Origin: Bacteroidota bacterium
Lineage (GTDB): Bacteria > Bacteroidota > Bacteroidia > Chitinophagales > Chitinophagaceae
Assembly (NCBI GenBank): GCA_016183765.1
Contig: JACPEA010000002.1
Location: forward strand, 124,001 to 188,000
DNA: 64,000 bases
Direction: 5' to 3'
The notes below the pieces were generated by a model that searched no databases, was not told where the DNA came from, and was given only the letters and a program-made list of their open reading frames with translations. A program made the position numbers and the translations under genes. This document shows positions 47,001-55,560 of this stretch, one piece after another (positions within the stretch are counted from its first letter, which is position 1; the number at the start of each line of letters is the position of its first letter).

Positions 47001-47157
47001 CGTAGGTACCAACCTGTTTACGTGGACAAACTACAAGGGGATGGATCCTGAAGTAAGCGCTGCAGGTGGCACTGGAGGTTCAGGTTCTACCGGTATTGAT
47101 TACCTGGGTGTGCCTGCTATAGCCAGTTTCACCTTCGGGATAAATATTACGTTTTAA
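44005..47157 (+). CDS. SusC/RagA family TonB-linked outer membrane protein (second)
   Basis: A 1050-residue TonB-dependent receptor. The ATG at 44005 gives a good signal peptide (MRKGKLFCLIMLIMCSMITN, cleaved near MAQ); an upstream TTG does not. A carboxypeptidase regulatory-like domain (GVPISGTVLSDDGTPLAGVTV) precedes the TonB-box area LGEVVVTAMGIKKERKALGY, the plug and the barrel, which ends SFTFGINITF. The AMGIKRE-like form of the TonB region places it in a different SusC branch from the first copy. It pairs with the SusD gene three bases downstream. Confidence 0.95.
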   Translation: MRKGKLFCLIMLIMCSMITNNLMAQGVPISGTVLSDDGTPLAGVTVTVGGTNRSTITDEKGKFTINANANAILEFGHVSHVSQKVKARAGMEVRLVKSATQLGEVVVTAMGIKKERKALGYSVTEISAQELMKNKNTNLVNSLTGKVPGVNVTQFSGAAGAGASITIRGGNSTSDGRQNQPLFVVDGVIYDNSTTVTGNTGTDGLSRSNTTYSNRVMDVNPEDIESLSVLKGAAAAALYGSRAADGVIIITTKKGSEGTVKVNVTSKLSTSWANKVPEAQTQFGNGVYASNGVFNNITYSSWGQKLTATDTLYNNIKDFFKNSVVYDNNVSVAGGTKNSSFYLSGSNFNQSGIVPNTDFQKTTFRFNGEQKYGRLTLNANVAYSIANTNRTLTTAGLYSGGGNGTMGAIYSWPQTFNIKNYINPDGTQYRKFAGTVPLENDIDNPYWIINSDKLTSGTKRITGGINANYKITSWWDVIARLGYDQYNTNDYTYMAPGSAVSPLYQNGRLSKDLLGYTYTTTTVMSNFHKTFGGFDTRLMIGNTTENTDWVSQNHWGYSFITAGTISFGNIATTNQFFKDGVTKKRLVGTYGEVGVSYKNIAFLTATGRNDWSSTLPLDNRSYFYPSVSGSVVFTELLPRNSVLSFGKVRASWAQVGKDANPYATLTYVNNPISIGSFTGIGNQYTSGNPYLKPEIQSSWEVGGEFRFLNGRIGLDYTYYHSQTKNQIAQPRLSNASGYILTAINSGSVINDGMEVSITGKPIVQKNFSWDVMLNFSYNKGRLGDFLPGVAYFYPTDAQFGTVKAASIPNGGYFLGMTGTRYLREVDAQKVEIADGRYQVDPTTGLYKLNTNNPIVGNREPSFIGGFNNTFRYKKLILSFLLDFRKGGDVYNGTEYAMVTNGLSKRTTLNDRQSVTVSGVNSQTGADFTQTYTAGQSYVINGTTYSGNYMIQQYWQNYAANSYNFITSVNWVKLRSLSLTYQFTDLIKNKKIIKELSATAVGTNLFTWTNYKGMDPEVSAAGGTGGSGSTGIDYLGVPAIASFTFGINITF

Positions 47158-47160
47158 CCA

Positions 47161-49167
47161 ATGAAAAAAAAGCTAATCATGAAAAATTCAAAATATTTAA
47201 TATTGGCTCTGCTACTTGTGATGGGCTCAACTTCGTGTAAAAAATTTCTGGATGTAAACACGGATCCGAATAACCCGAACAATGAAAGTGTATTGGTTGA
47301 AAACAGGTTGCCCTGGATAGAGCATTTTTACCAGTATACTTCAGGAGTTTCTAATTTTCGTAGTTCCTGTATTGCTGGTGTTTACTATAGTAATTCAGCA
47401 TCAGGTAACGCCCTCAGTACTACATGGATAGCCCATACAGGTAATACCACGCCTTACCAGACCTGGTTTGTGGAAGTGGCTTCCAATCTGAACGATATGT
47501 ACAATTCTGCCCAAAAAAGAGGGGCTTACTCTTATATGGCAGCTGCAAATGTGTTCTCTGCCCTTGGTTATATGCAAATGCTGGATATATATGGTGAAAT
47601 GCCTTATACACAGGCAACTTCCGGAATAGCCAGCCCTGCTTTTGATGATGGTAAAGCAATTTATAACGGCTGTATGGCAAAACTGAATGAAGCTATCAGT
47701 TTGTTCAGTAAAACACAGGATGCTTCTGCTCCTGCACTTTCTAAAGGCGACCTTTGGAATGGTGGAGATGTGAACAAGTGGATAAAGTTCTGCTATGGAT
47801 TGAAAGCACGTTACATGCTTAAGCTGTCAAAGAAGTCTAATCTGTATAATGCAGATTCGATCTTATACTGTTTGTCAAAAGGTCCGCAATCTATTGCTGA
47901 CAATATTGTTGGCCCTGGTTTTAATAACAGCACCGTAACGGATTATTTGCTGGGTGACCCTGTTGTAACAAACGGAAATTTTAATTTTGCTGCTTATGGA
48001 AGCAATCAGCGGATATCTCAATACTATTACAATCTGTTGACCAATATGCGCGGTTCAGGTGTAGTAGATCCCAGGATGACTAAAATTGTGCCGGCAGCTA
48101 TGTCTAATATCAAATTAGATGCTACCGGTAAAGTAATATCTTATAACTGGAATCGTTCAGTAGGTGTTGATGTATATGGTTCTGCCACCCGTTTAGTGAA
48201 AGGTGGGGCTAATTCTATAATAGCGCCAACTTATGCTAGCGCCAATACAAATATTACCTATGCCATCGCTGATGCAACGGATCGTGCAAATTTTATTGCA
48301 GCCCAGGTTGCGGCAGGACGTACCTACACAACAAGTGGAAATAATGTAACAGTTACCTACAAAGCGGGTTCTATATTTATCAACAGTACCAATTACCTGT
48401 ATGCCGGTGATACTGTTTATGTAAATCTGCGCAGCAGTGCTCTTGCTACATCAGGAATACCTGCCCAGGGTTCAACGGATGTCAGCTGGTATTCTTCAGC
48501 CGCCGCGTTTAACGCCGGTGCTGTGGCTTCTACCGGTTCATTTCAGGTTCGTCCCGTTTCAGACCAGGAGATCCTGACTTACCATGAAATGTGTTTTATT
48601 AAGGCGGAAGTTTATATGCGGAAAGGAGATAATGCCAATGCCTATGCAGCCTACAAAGCAGGTATCCAGGCACATATGGATATGATGCAGGCTAAATTAA
48701 GTCAATGGCAGGGAAGTGGATACACCGCAACCAATCCTGATATGGCACCAATGAGTCAAAGTGCCATTACTGATTATATGGCGAGTAGTGCTGTTGCACA
48801 GGGTAGTTTAACCATGTCGGACATTATGTTGCAAAAGTATATTGCCATGGGTTGTAGTATTGAGAATTGGAACGATATGCGTCGTTTAAATTTTAGTACT
48901 GGTAATATAGCCGGTTTTGGTGTAGTTTATCCCGGATTTGATCGTGGACCGTTATTTGCAGGAACAGCTCTTTATACCGGTGCTTCCAAAACGGATCCAA
49001 GGTATTGGCCACGCCGTTTTATGTTGCCAACAACACTTGAGTTAAACTATAATCTGACAAATGCACTTGCTGTGAACGCATTTGCTAACGCTCCCAATAT
49101 CTGGAGTATGCCGGTTTGGTGGGATTGTGCTACCGACGAAGAATATTATGGGTATGTAAAAAAATAA
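47161..49167 (+). CDS. SusD/RagB family lipoprotein, SusD-like_2 type (second)
   Basis: A 668-residue surface lipoprotein. Two near starts exist; the second (47179, MKNSKYLILALLLVMGSTSC) gives the cleaner lipobox with Cys20. KKFLDVNTDPNNPN is the hallmark of the SusD-like_2 branch, distinct from the RagB branch of the first pair. A segment near residues 370-450 is rich in Thr, Ser and beta-branched residues and may be an inserted beta domain. It starts three bases after the susC stop, so the two genes are translated together. Confidence 0.92.
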   Translation: MKKKLIMKNSKYLILALLLVMGSTSCKKFLDVNTDPNNPNNESVLVENRLPWIEHFYQYTSGVSNFRSSCIAGVYYSNSASGNALSTTWIAHTGNTTPYQTWFVEVASNLNDMYNSAQKRGAYSYMAAANVFSALGYMQMLDIYGEMPYTQATSGIASPAFDDGKAIYNGCMAKLNEAISLFSKTQDASAPALSKGDLWNGGDVNKWIKFCYGLKARYMLKLSKKSNLYNADSILYCLSKGPQSIADNIVGPGFNNSTVTDYLLGDPVVTNGNFNFAAYGSNQRISQYYYNLLTNMRGSGVVDPRMTKIVPAAMSNIKLDATGKVISYNWNRSVGVDVYGSATRLVKGGANSIIAPTYASANTNITYAIADATDRANFIAAQVAAGRTYTTSGNNVTVTYKAGSIFINSTNYLYAGDTVYVNLRSSALATSGIPAQGSTDVSWYSSAAAFNAGAVASTGSFQVRPVSDQEILTYHEMCFIKAEVYMRKGDNANAYAAYKAGIQAHMDMMQAKLSQWQGSGYTATNPDMAPMSQSAITDYMASSAVAQGSLTMSDIMLQKYIAMGCSIENWNDMRRLNFSTGNIAGFGVVYPGFDRGPLFAGTALYTGASKTDPRYWPRRFMLPTTLELNYNLTNALAVNAFANAPNIWSMPVWWDCATDEEYYGYVKK

Positions 49168-49242
49168 GGAGCCGATATTTTGGGTAGTAAATAGTTAGCT
49201 GCCGGATCAATACTACTCCAATGAAATTGACAACAAAAAGAG

Positions 49243-49280
49243 ACCGTCTCAATATAACCATTGAGGCGGTTTTCTTTTTT
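49243..49280 (+). terminator. Terminator after the second susD gene
   Basis: An 11-bp stem with one G-T pair (49243-49253 with 49260-49270) has a 6-base loop and is followed by TTTTCTTTTTT. Confidence 0.85.
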
Positions 49281-49377
49281 CAGGATTCTCGTAGTTATTG
49301 TGAATACAAAAAAATAAAATCAAAAATGGAGACTACCCTTTTTGAAGCAGCCTGGTTGAATATTGAATGATGAGCAA

Positions 49378-49431
49378 GGAATGATGAATGATGAACTTTC
49401 TTGCACTTCATCATTCATTATTCATCATTCC
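49378..49431. repeat. GAATGATGAATGATGAA palindrome between convergent genes
   Basis: GGAATGATGAATGATGAA (49378-49395) is followed by a longer near-complement made of TTCATCATTC words (49407-49431). It lies just before the ubiX stop. It may act as a weak terminator for ubiX or be a word-like intergenic repeat. Confidence 0.6.
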
Positions 49432-49996
49432 CATTCTCCTGTCCCCAGCGGAAACTGTTGAGGTTTAGTCCGGCAAGATCCAGCACACGGTCTACTACCG
49501 TGGCGGCAACTTCTTCGATGGTGCGGGGATGGCTGTAAAAAGAGGGGGTAGCGGGGCAGATGATCCCGCCGGCCAAAGTGATCTGTTCCATATTCCTGAT
49601 ATGGATCAGGCTGTATGGGGTATCCCTGGCCACGAGGATGAGTTTTCTTCTTTCTTTCAGGATCACATCCGCTGCACGGGTAACCAGGTCATCACTGATG
49701 CCCTGTGCTATCCTGCCCAGAGTGCCCATGCTGCAGGGAACTACGATCATGCTATTGTACCTGGCCGAACCGGAGGCAAAAGGCGCAGAGAAATCGTGTT
49801 TTTCAAAATAACGGAAGGGGTAGTTCAGGTAATCCTGGTTGCCCAGTTCCGAAGCCCAGATCTCTTTGGCATTCCGGCTCATCACAATACCCACTTCTGT
49901 GTACTGGCCTTGCAACGCTACCAGTTTGTCTAGAAGCAGTTTGGCATATATCGCCCCGCTGGCACCGGTGATGGCTACTACGATCTTGTTAGACAT
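49418..49996 (-). CDS. ubiX: Flavin prenyltransferase UbiX
   Basis: A 192-residue flavoprotein that joins a dimethylallyl group to FMN, giving the prenylated cofactor of UbiD decarboxylases. The start MSNKIVVAITGASGAIYAK contains the FMN-binding GASGA loop. VVPCSMGTLGRIAQGISDDLVTRAADVILKERRKLILVARDTPYS is the family core. No ubiD is in the window. A TTG three codons upstream is a less likely start. Confidence 0.94.
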   Translation of the reverse strand: MSNKIVVAITGASGAIYAKLLLDKLVALQGQYTEVGIVMSRNAKEIWASELGNQDYLNYPFRYFEKHDFSAPFASGSARYNSMIVVPCSMGTLGRIAQGISDDLVTRAADVILKERRKLILVARDTPYSLIHIRNMEQITLAGGIICPATPSFYSHPRTIEEVAATVVDRVLDLAGLNLNSFRWGQENGNDE

Positions 49997-50011
49997 GGGA
50001 GGCAAAGTAAA

Positions 50012-50082
50012 AATTCAAAAGTCAAAATTCAAAAATAAAGTTACTGGTTAACTTTTAACTTTTGAATTTTGACTTTTGAATT
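50012..50082. repeat. AT-rich 23-bp inverted repeat between ubiX and the phosphorylase gene
   Basis: AATTCAAAAGTCAAAATTC and four more bases (50012-50034) are repeated as an exact complement at 50060-50082 around 25 bases. It starts four bases after the stop of the upstream gene and may act as its terminator. Its words (TTGACTTTTGAA) recur near 62919-62957. Confidence 0.75.
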
Positions 50083-50085
50083 GAA

Positions 50086-51741
50086 TTATCCTTTGTACAT
50101 GATCTCATAGTATTCATGTGCCATCCGGTTACTGTCGAACTGGAAGCGTACATCGCGCATGCCATTTTTCTGGATCTGTCTCCAGGTTTCATAATTGTCA
50201 TAATACAATGGCAGTATCTGTTGTTCCAGTATTTCGTACATTTTGTTGAGGTCGTATTCGTCCTGTTCGTGTACGGTCATGTTTGCATAATCGGCTTTGG
50301 GAACCACGAAACCGTTGTTGCCATGGTTGATGAATTCGGGTATCCATCCGTCGTCGGTAGAAAAATTCACGGCGCCGTTCATGGCTGCGGTCATACCACT
50401 GGTTCCGGAAGCCTCTCTGGGTACACGAGGGTTGTTCAGCCAGATATCTGCAGCCTGTTTGAGGCGTTTGCTCAATGCCAGTTCATATCCCACCAGAACC
50501 GCCACATTTTTATAGTTTTTACTCAGGTGCACGAGATTATTGAACTGGGAGATGGCCGGAAAGTCCTGTGGGTAGGGTTTGCCTGCCCAGATAATCTGTA
50601 CCGGGTATTTCTGATTGCTGAGTAGTTTTTCAAAACGGTCCATATCATACGTGAGCATATCTGCACGTTTGTAACCGGCAAAGCGGCGGGCCCATACAAT
50701 TGTGAGTATGTTGGGATCGAATATCTTACCGGTCTGATCTGCTACAATCTCAAATGCCCGTTTTTTCAGGTAGTTCTTGCGGTCATCAAAGGCAATATCA
50801 TTCCCTTCTTCCATGGCCCGATAACTTTGTTTATCGGCCCAGTAACGCCAGTTCTGTGCATTGGTAATGGAAGCGATGGGGCAGATACCTTCGTAATGAG
50901 ACCACATTTCGCGGCTTACCACACCATGCAGTGCGGATACGCCATTGGCCTTACGTGCAAAACGCAGGGCTGCCAGGGAATGGTTGAACTGGTCATCATG
51001 AATACCGGTTAGTTTGCGGACCTCATCGATGCTGAGACCACAGAAATAGCTCATTTTATGGCAGAGATAGATATCGTGTTTCTCATTACCCGCTTCTTCA
51101 GGGGTATGCGTGGTGAAAACGAGTTTCTCTTTTACTTTTTCGGGGTTCTTGTATTTGTTGAGCAGGTAAAACGCCGAAGAAAGCCCATGTGCTTCGTTCA
51201 AATGGTATACATCGGGGTTAAAACCCAGTTCATCCACCAGTTTGGCGCCGCCCACCCCGAGCAGGATGAACTGGGCCACTTTGGTGGCCACATTGGCATC
51301 GTATAAGCGGTGTGTGATTGTCTGTGATACATAATCGTTCTCAGGCAGGTCCGTACTCAGCAAAAACAGCGGGGCACTGCAGAAAGTATCCGGATTCAGG
51401 TACCAGGCTTTTACCCATACCGGGTGCTCGTGTATCAATATCTGGAATTTGATACCGGTATCTTCCAGAAAGCTGTAATATTTTTCCATGAAACTTACTT
51501 CCAGGGTCTGATCCTGGTTGCGTTTCTGATCGTAGTAGCCGTATTTCCAGAGGATACCGATACCGATCATATTCTGCCGCAGTTCAAAAGCACTACGCAG
51601 GTGTGAGCCTGCTAAAAAACCAAGTCCGCCGCTATAGATCTTCAGGGGCTGATGGATCGCGAATTCCATAGAGAAATAAGCGGCTTTGGCAGCATACGCA
51701 TCGTTGATCTGATAAGGGACCTGGTAATTACGAAAATTCAT
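50086..51741 (-). CDS. Alpha-glucan phosphorylase homologue (GT35-like) with altered PLP site
   Basis: A 551-residue protein of the GT35 short type (TIGR02094-like). AAYFSMEFAIHQPLKIYSGGLGFLAGSH and HLNEAHGLSS are family landmarks. The region of the PLP lysine reads EASGTSGMTAAMNGAVNF, with Thr451 where GTxxMK has the Schiff-base Lys. If right, it cannot bind PLP in the normal way, so it may be a non-phosphorolytic glucan transferase or binding protein. It is shorter than classical phosphorylases (about 800 residues). No glycogen genes lie next to it. Confidence 0.82.
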   Translation of the reverse strand: MNFRNYQVPYQINDAYAAKAAYFSMEFAIHQPLKIYSGGLGFLAGSHLRSAFELRQNMIGIGILWKYGYYDQKRNQDQTLEVSFMEKYYSFLEDTGIKFQILIHEHPVWVKAWYLNPDTFCSAPLFLLSTDLPENDYVSQTITHRLYDANVATKVAQFILLGVGGAKLVDELGFNPDVYHLNEAHGLSSAFYLLNKYKNPEKVKEKLVFTTHTPEEAGNEKHDIYLCHKMSYFCGLSIDEVRKLTGIHDDQFNHSLAALRFARKANGVSALHGVVSREMWSHYEGICPIASITNAQNWRYWADKQSYRAMEEGNDIAFDDRKNYLKKRAFEIVADQTGKIFDPNILTIVWARRFAGYKRADMLTYDMDRFEKLLSNQKYPVQIIWAGKPYPQDFPAISQFNNLVHLSKNYKNVAVLVGYELALSKRLKQAADIWLNNPRVPREASGTSGMTAAMNGAVNFSTDDGWIPEFINHGNNGFVVPKADYANMTVHEQDEYDLNKMYEILEQQILPLYYDNYETWRQIQKNGMRDVRFQFDSNRMAHEYYEIMYKG

Positions 51742-51872
51742 TTAAATAGGGGTTTGGTGATGATTAGCGTTGCAAGATACTTGTATTTTGATAAAATGTA
51801 TTTTTTACACATTGTTATGTGGGTAACCTGTTCCGGAGCAGGCTGACCATGTTTTGGGCACTGCAGGAACGA

Positions 51873-52832
51873 TCAGGCGCTTTTTTTCTTTTTAGGGGTA
51901 CGAGGTTCTTTTTTTCGGATGAACGTATCGTCGAAATAACATTTGATGCCGCGATGATTGCCACAGCTGCCGGTTTCTTTCAGGGTGATCTCATTGCCCT
52001 CAAAACGGAAATCGATCAGGCAGGGGTCGCCGTTCTCCTTGAATATGGCCGTGTTGGCCGACTGCATGATCATTTCTCCTTTCAGCTCCCCGGTGCAGCT
52101 GCCGTTGTTCTTTTCGAAGTGGATGAAGAACTGGTATACATTCGGCTTTTTGGTATCCCGGATAGAGATAAAGTTCTTCTTGTCCTGTACATAATCGCCA
52201 CTGTATTTGTTTTTCCTGGGTAAGGTATCAATAGGGTTGATGACATCTGTCTTGGCAGGATCCTCGTTAGAATCGTTCACCACTACCATGAAAATGCCTT
52301 CACTGGTGTACACCCAGCCGGTACGGGAGAATTTCAGGCTGTTATCCTTACCCATTTTTTCTTTGCTTACCAGGAAAGTGGGTTCCCGGTTCACGGATAC
52401 CGCATGCTGGTATTCATCGTTGTTCTTTTGTGTCAGTAATTCTTTGGAAGCCAGGTATTTATTTTTTTTGTCGAGCACAAAAACGGCCAGGTGGATATTC
52501 TTCTTCGGAACCACCAGGTTCACCAACAGGTAATTCTCCTTTTCTTTTTCAATGATGCCTACCGGGTGTACCTGGATTTTTTTGGCAGTACCTACGATCT
52601 GCTTCAGGGAACTGTCGGGAAAGAACTGCAGCAGTGCTTTATAACCAATGGTGACCGTATCGGCCACTTTCTGGATATTGCTGTCAGACACCGAATATGG
52701 CGGATTGATCTTGCGAAATGCCGCGATAAAATCACTGACCTTGACCGGAGTGTCGCCGGAAAGATCCACTTTCTTATCCTGGCAACCCCAGCTGATGACC
52801 AGTAGCAGGAGCCATGGCAGGCATTTTTTCAT
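51873..52832 (-). CDS. Lipoprotein of unknown function
   Basis: A 319-residue protein with signal peptide MKKCLPWLLLLVISWGC, lipobox ending in Cys17. The frame is open 12 codons upstream, but the signal peptide fixes the start. The middle alternates beta strands and charged loops; the C-terminus (RKKEPRTPKKKKSA) is strongly basic. I do not recognise a domain. It is divergent from the MntR-type gene; their starts are 106 bases apart. Confidence 0.75.
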   Translation of the reverse strand: MKKCLPWLLLLVISWGCQDKKVDLSGDTPVKVSDFIAAFRKINPPYSVSDSNIQKVADTVTIGYKALLQFFPDSSLKQIVGTAKKIQVHPVGIIEKEKENYLLVNLVVPKKNIHLAVFVLDKKNKYLASKELLTQKNNDEYQHAVSVNREPTFLVSKEKMGKDNSLKFSRTGWVYTSEGIFMVVVNDSNEDPAKTDVINPIDTLPRKNKYSGDYVQDKKNFISIRDTKKPNVYQFFIHFEKNNGSCTGELKGEMIMQSANTAIFKENGDPCLIDFRFEGNEITLKETGSCGNHRGIKCYFDDTFIRKKEPRTPKKKKSA

Positions 52833-52899
52833 AACAGAATATTTCGATAAAAATACAGTTTTCGGCACAAGTGGTCATAAGAGGCATGCTAACATGAAG

Positions 52900-52929
52900 A
52901 ATTATTTTTAGATTTACCTAAAAATAATT
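52900..52929. promoter_or_regulatory. Palindromic MntR/DtxR-type operator candidate
   Basis: A perfect 12-bp inverted repeat (AATTATTTTTAG at 52900-52911 with its complement at 52918-52929) surrounds ATTTAC, ten bases before the regulator ATG. The TTAG...CTAA core resembles operators of the DtxR/MntR family. Autoregulation is inferred. Confidence 0.65.
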
Positions 52930-52938
52930 TTAGCGTTT

Positions 52939-53598
52939 ATGAGTTTCTCCATCACCGAAGAGAATTATATCAAAGCCATTTTCCACCTGCAACAGGGCGA
53001 GGGCAACGTTTCTACCAATGAACTGGCGGCAGAACTGCATACCAAAGCGGCATCGGTTACTGATATGCTGAAGAAACTGAAGGCCAAAAAATTGCTGAGT
53101 TACGAGAAATACAAGGGAGTACGTTTAAGCAGCGAGGGTAAAAAGCTGGCATTGGCCATTGTGCGCAAACACCGGTTATGGGAATATTTCCTGGTAGACA
53201 AACTGCAGTTTGGCTGGGATGAAGTGCACGATGTGGCAGAGGAGCTGGAACATATCAGCAGCAAAAAACTCGTGGAGAAACTGGATGCTTTCCTGGGGTA
53301 TCCCAAGTTCGACCCGCATGGCGATCCCATTCCCGACAGCCACGGTAAGATGGCCGTACAGGTCCAGGTGAACCTGATCGATCTTCCCCTGAACCGCATG
53401 GCGGAAGTGAGCGGGGTAGGCAGCCAGTCGACCGAACTGCTCGAATTACTAAAACACAAACATATCGGTATCGGAACCCGGCTGGAGATCAAACGCAAAT
53501 TCAGTTTTGATCATTCCATCGAGATCAAGATCCGGAACCAGAACCCGTTTGCCATCAGCCAGCAACTGGCGCAGGCCTTGTTTGTAAAACCCGTATAA
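52939..53598 (+). CDS. Metal-dependent transcriptional regulator, MntR/DtxR family
   Basis: A 219-residue repressor. Residues 1-65 form the winged helix (EENYIKAIFHLQQGEGNVSTNELAAEL, then KAASVTDMLKKLKAKKLLSYEKYKGVRLSSEG). The dimerisation and metal domain follows with RKHRLWEYFLVDKLQFGWDEVHDVAEELEH, which holds the Glu and His ligands. A C-terminal SH3-like (FeoA) part covers residues about 145-219. It would sense Mn or Fe and repress the transporter gene that begins two bases later. A palindromic operator lies in its promoter. Confidence 0.92.
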   Translation: MSFSITEENYIKAIFHLQQGEGNVSTNELAAELHTKAASVTDMLKKLKAKKLLSYEKYKGVRLSSEGKKLALAIVRKHRLWEYFLVDKLQFGWDEVHDVAEELEHISSKKLVEKLDAFLGYPKFDPHGDPIPDSHGKMAVQVQVNLIDLPLNRMAEVSGVGSQSTELLELLKHKHIGIGTRLEIKRKFSFDHSIEIKIRNQNPFAISQQLAQALFVKPV

Positions 53599-53599
53599 C

Positions 53600-55483
53600 A
53601 TGATGAACCGTTCGCATACAGACCAATCACTGAGTGAAGTTCACGAGTCGGTAGACACCACGGCCCCCCGCAAGGGATGGCGCCGGGTGCTGGCCTATAT
53701 CGGCCCTGCTTACCTGGTAAGTGTGGGATATATGGACCCGGGCAACTGGGCCACTGACCTGCAGGGAGGTGCCAAATTCGGCTACCAGCTGATCTGGGTC
53801 TTGTTGATGAGTAACCTGATGGCATTGCTGCTGCAAAGCCTGAGCGCCAGACTGGGCATCGTTCGCCGCCGCGACCTGGCACAGGCCAACCGGGAAGCTT
53901 ATCCGCCACTGGTGAATTTCTGTTTGTATGTGCTGGCCGAACTGGCCATTGCGGCCTGCGACCTGGCGGAAGTGCTGGGTATGGCCATCGGTATTCACCT
54001 GCTCACCGGTTTGCCCCTGATCTGGGGAACGGTCATCACCGTACTGGATACTTTCCTGTTCCTGTTGCTGCAACGCTGGGGCATCCGTAAAATGGAAGCT
54101 TTTATCATTTGCCTGGTAGCCATTATCGGTGGTTCTTTCCTGATAGAGATCCTGCTGGCCAAACCCCAGCTGGACCAGGTGGCAAAAGGTTTCGTTCCAA
54201 CGGCGCTTAGTCACGAAGCCCTGTATATCGCAGTAGGTATCATTGGAGCCACTGTAATGCCGCATAACCTGTACCTGCATTCCGCGCTGGTGCAGACCCG
54301 TAAGATCAGCAACGATGCAGGTGGTATCCGCAGAGCCATTAAATACAATATCATTGACAGCACCATCGCCCTGAATGCCGCTTTTTTTGTAAATGCGGCC
54401 ATCCTGGTACTGGCAGCGAGCGTATTTTTTACATCAGGGAATACGCAGGTGGCGCAGATACAGGATGCACATAAGCTGCTGGCCCCCCTGCTGGGTAGTA
54501 AACTTGCTCCTGTTCTGTTTGCAGTGGCATTGATCGCTGCCGGGCAGAGTTCCACTTTAACCGGTACACTTGCCGGGCAGATCGTTATGGAAGGTTACCT
54601 GCAGTTGCGCATCAATCCCTGGCTGCGCCGTTTGCTGACAAGGCTGATCGCCATTGTACCGGCAGTAGTGGTGATACTGGTATATGGTGAGTCTGAAGTG
54701 GACAACCTGCTCGTGTTCAGCCAGGTGATCCTGAGCCTGCAACTCGGTTTTGCCGTGATACCCCTGATCCATTTCGTGAGCGATAAAAAGACGATGGGCC
54801 AGTATGCCATCAAAAATTATGTAAAACTGCTCTCCTGGCTGGTAGCACTGGTACTGGTGTTCCTGAACGTTCGGCTGGTAGGAGAGGAAGTCTGGAAAGT
54901 ATTTGGATCAGATACTGCCTGGTACTGGAAAAGCCTGCTGATGGTAGCGATACTGGTCTTTGTGTGGCTGTTCCTTACCATGACCTTCCTGCCGCTGATC
55001 CGGAAAAGGATGCTGAAACACCGCGACAGCATGCATGGCGAAACCATTGCCCTCGATAACCTGCAGGTACAACAGATCAACCGTATTGCCGTGGCCCTGG
55101 ATTTTTCCCCTTCGGATGAAAAGCTGATCGCACATGCACTGGCGCAGGGTAACAGGCAGGTTTCTTTTATTTTGCTGCACGTGGTGGAAAGCGCCTCAGC
55201 CAGGTACCTGGGCGAAGCCAGTGATGATGATGAGACCCGCCGCGATACACTTCGTCTCGAAAACTACGCATCGCAGTTACAGCAGAAGGGTTATACGGCT
55301 GAAGCCGTGATCGGTTACCGCAGCCGGGTAAAAGAGATCGTCCGGATCGTAAAAGAGACCCGGGCAGACATGCTGGTGATGGGAGCGCACCGCCACTCGG
55401 GACTGAAGGATTATATCTTCGGGGAAACGATCGAAGACGTACGCCACCAGTTACCCATACCGGTACTGATCGTGAATGTATGA
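53600..55483 (+). CDS. mntH: Nramp family divalent metal transporter fused to a UspA domain
   Basis: A 627-residue protein. Residues 35-460 hold about eleven membrane helices with the Nramp metal-site motifs DPGN (46-49) and MPHN (220-223). Residues 493-627 form a universal stress protein domain (INRIAVALDFSP at its start, MGAHRHSGLKDYIFGETIEDV near its end). The G-x-x-G part of the nucleotide motif is altered (GAHR). The transporter would import Mn or Fe with protons; the UspA part could make it respond to nucleotides. It starts two bases after the MntR-type gene. Confidence 0.92.
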   Translation: MMNRSHTDQSLSEVHESVDTTAPRKGWRRVLAYIGPAYLVSVGYMDPGNWATDLQGGAKFGYQLIWVLLMSNLMALLLQSLSARLGIVRRRDLAQANREAYPPLVNFCLYVLAELAIAACDLAEVLGMAIGIHLLTGLPLIWGTVITVLDTFLFLLLQRWGIRKMEAFIICLVAIIGGSFLIEILLAKPQLDQVAKGFVPTALSHEALYIAVGIIGATVMPHNLYLHSALVQTRKISNDAGGIRRAIKYNIIDSTIALNAAFFVNAAILVLAASVFFTSGNTQVAQIQDAHKLLAPLLGSKLAPVLFAVALIAAGQSSTLTGTLAGQIVMEGYLQLRINPWLRRLLTRLIAIVPAVVVILVYGESEVDNLLVFSQVILSLQLGFAVIPLIHFVSDKKTMGQYAIKNYVKLLSWLVALVLVFLNVRLVGEEVWKVFGSDTAWYWKSLLMVAILVFVWLFLTMTFLPLIRKRMLKHRDSMHGETIALDNLQVQQINRIAVALDFSPSDEKLIAHALAQGNRQVSFILLHVVESASARYLGEASDDDETRRDTLRLENYASQLQQKGYTAEAVIGYRSRVKEIVRIVKETRADMLVMGAHRHSGLKDYIFGETIEDVRHQLPIPVLIVNV

Positions 55484-55560
55484 GAATGGCTGGTTATTTT
55501 TTGCGTAATTTTTGATAAAAACTACTGCGTTGGATACCTCCCGCAAACCTGATAAAGTGC

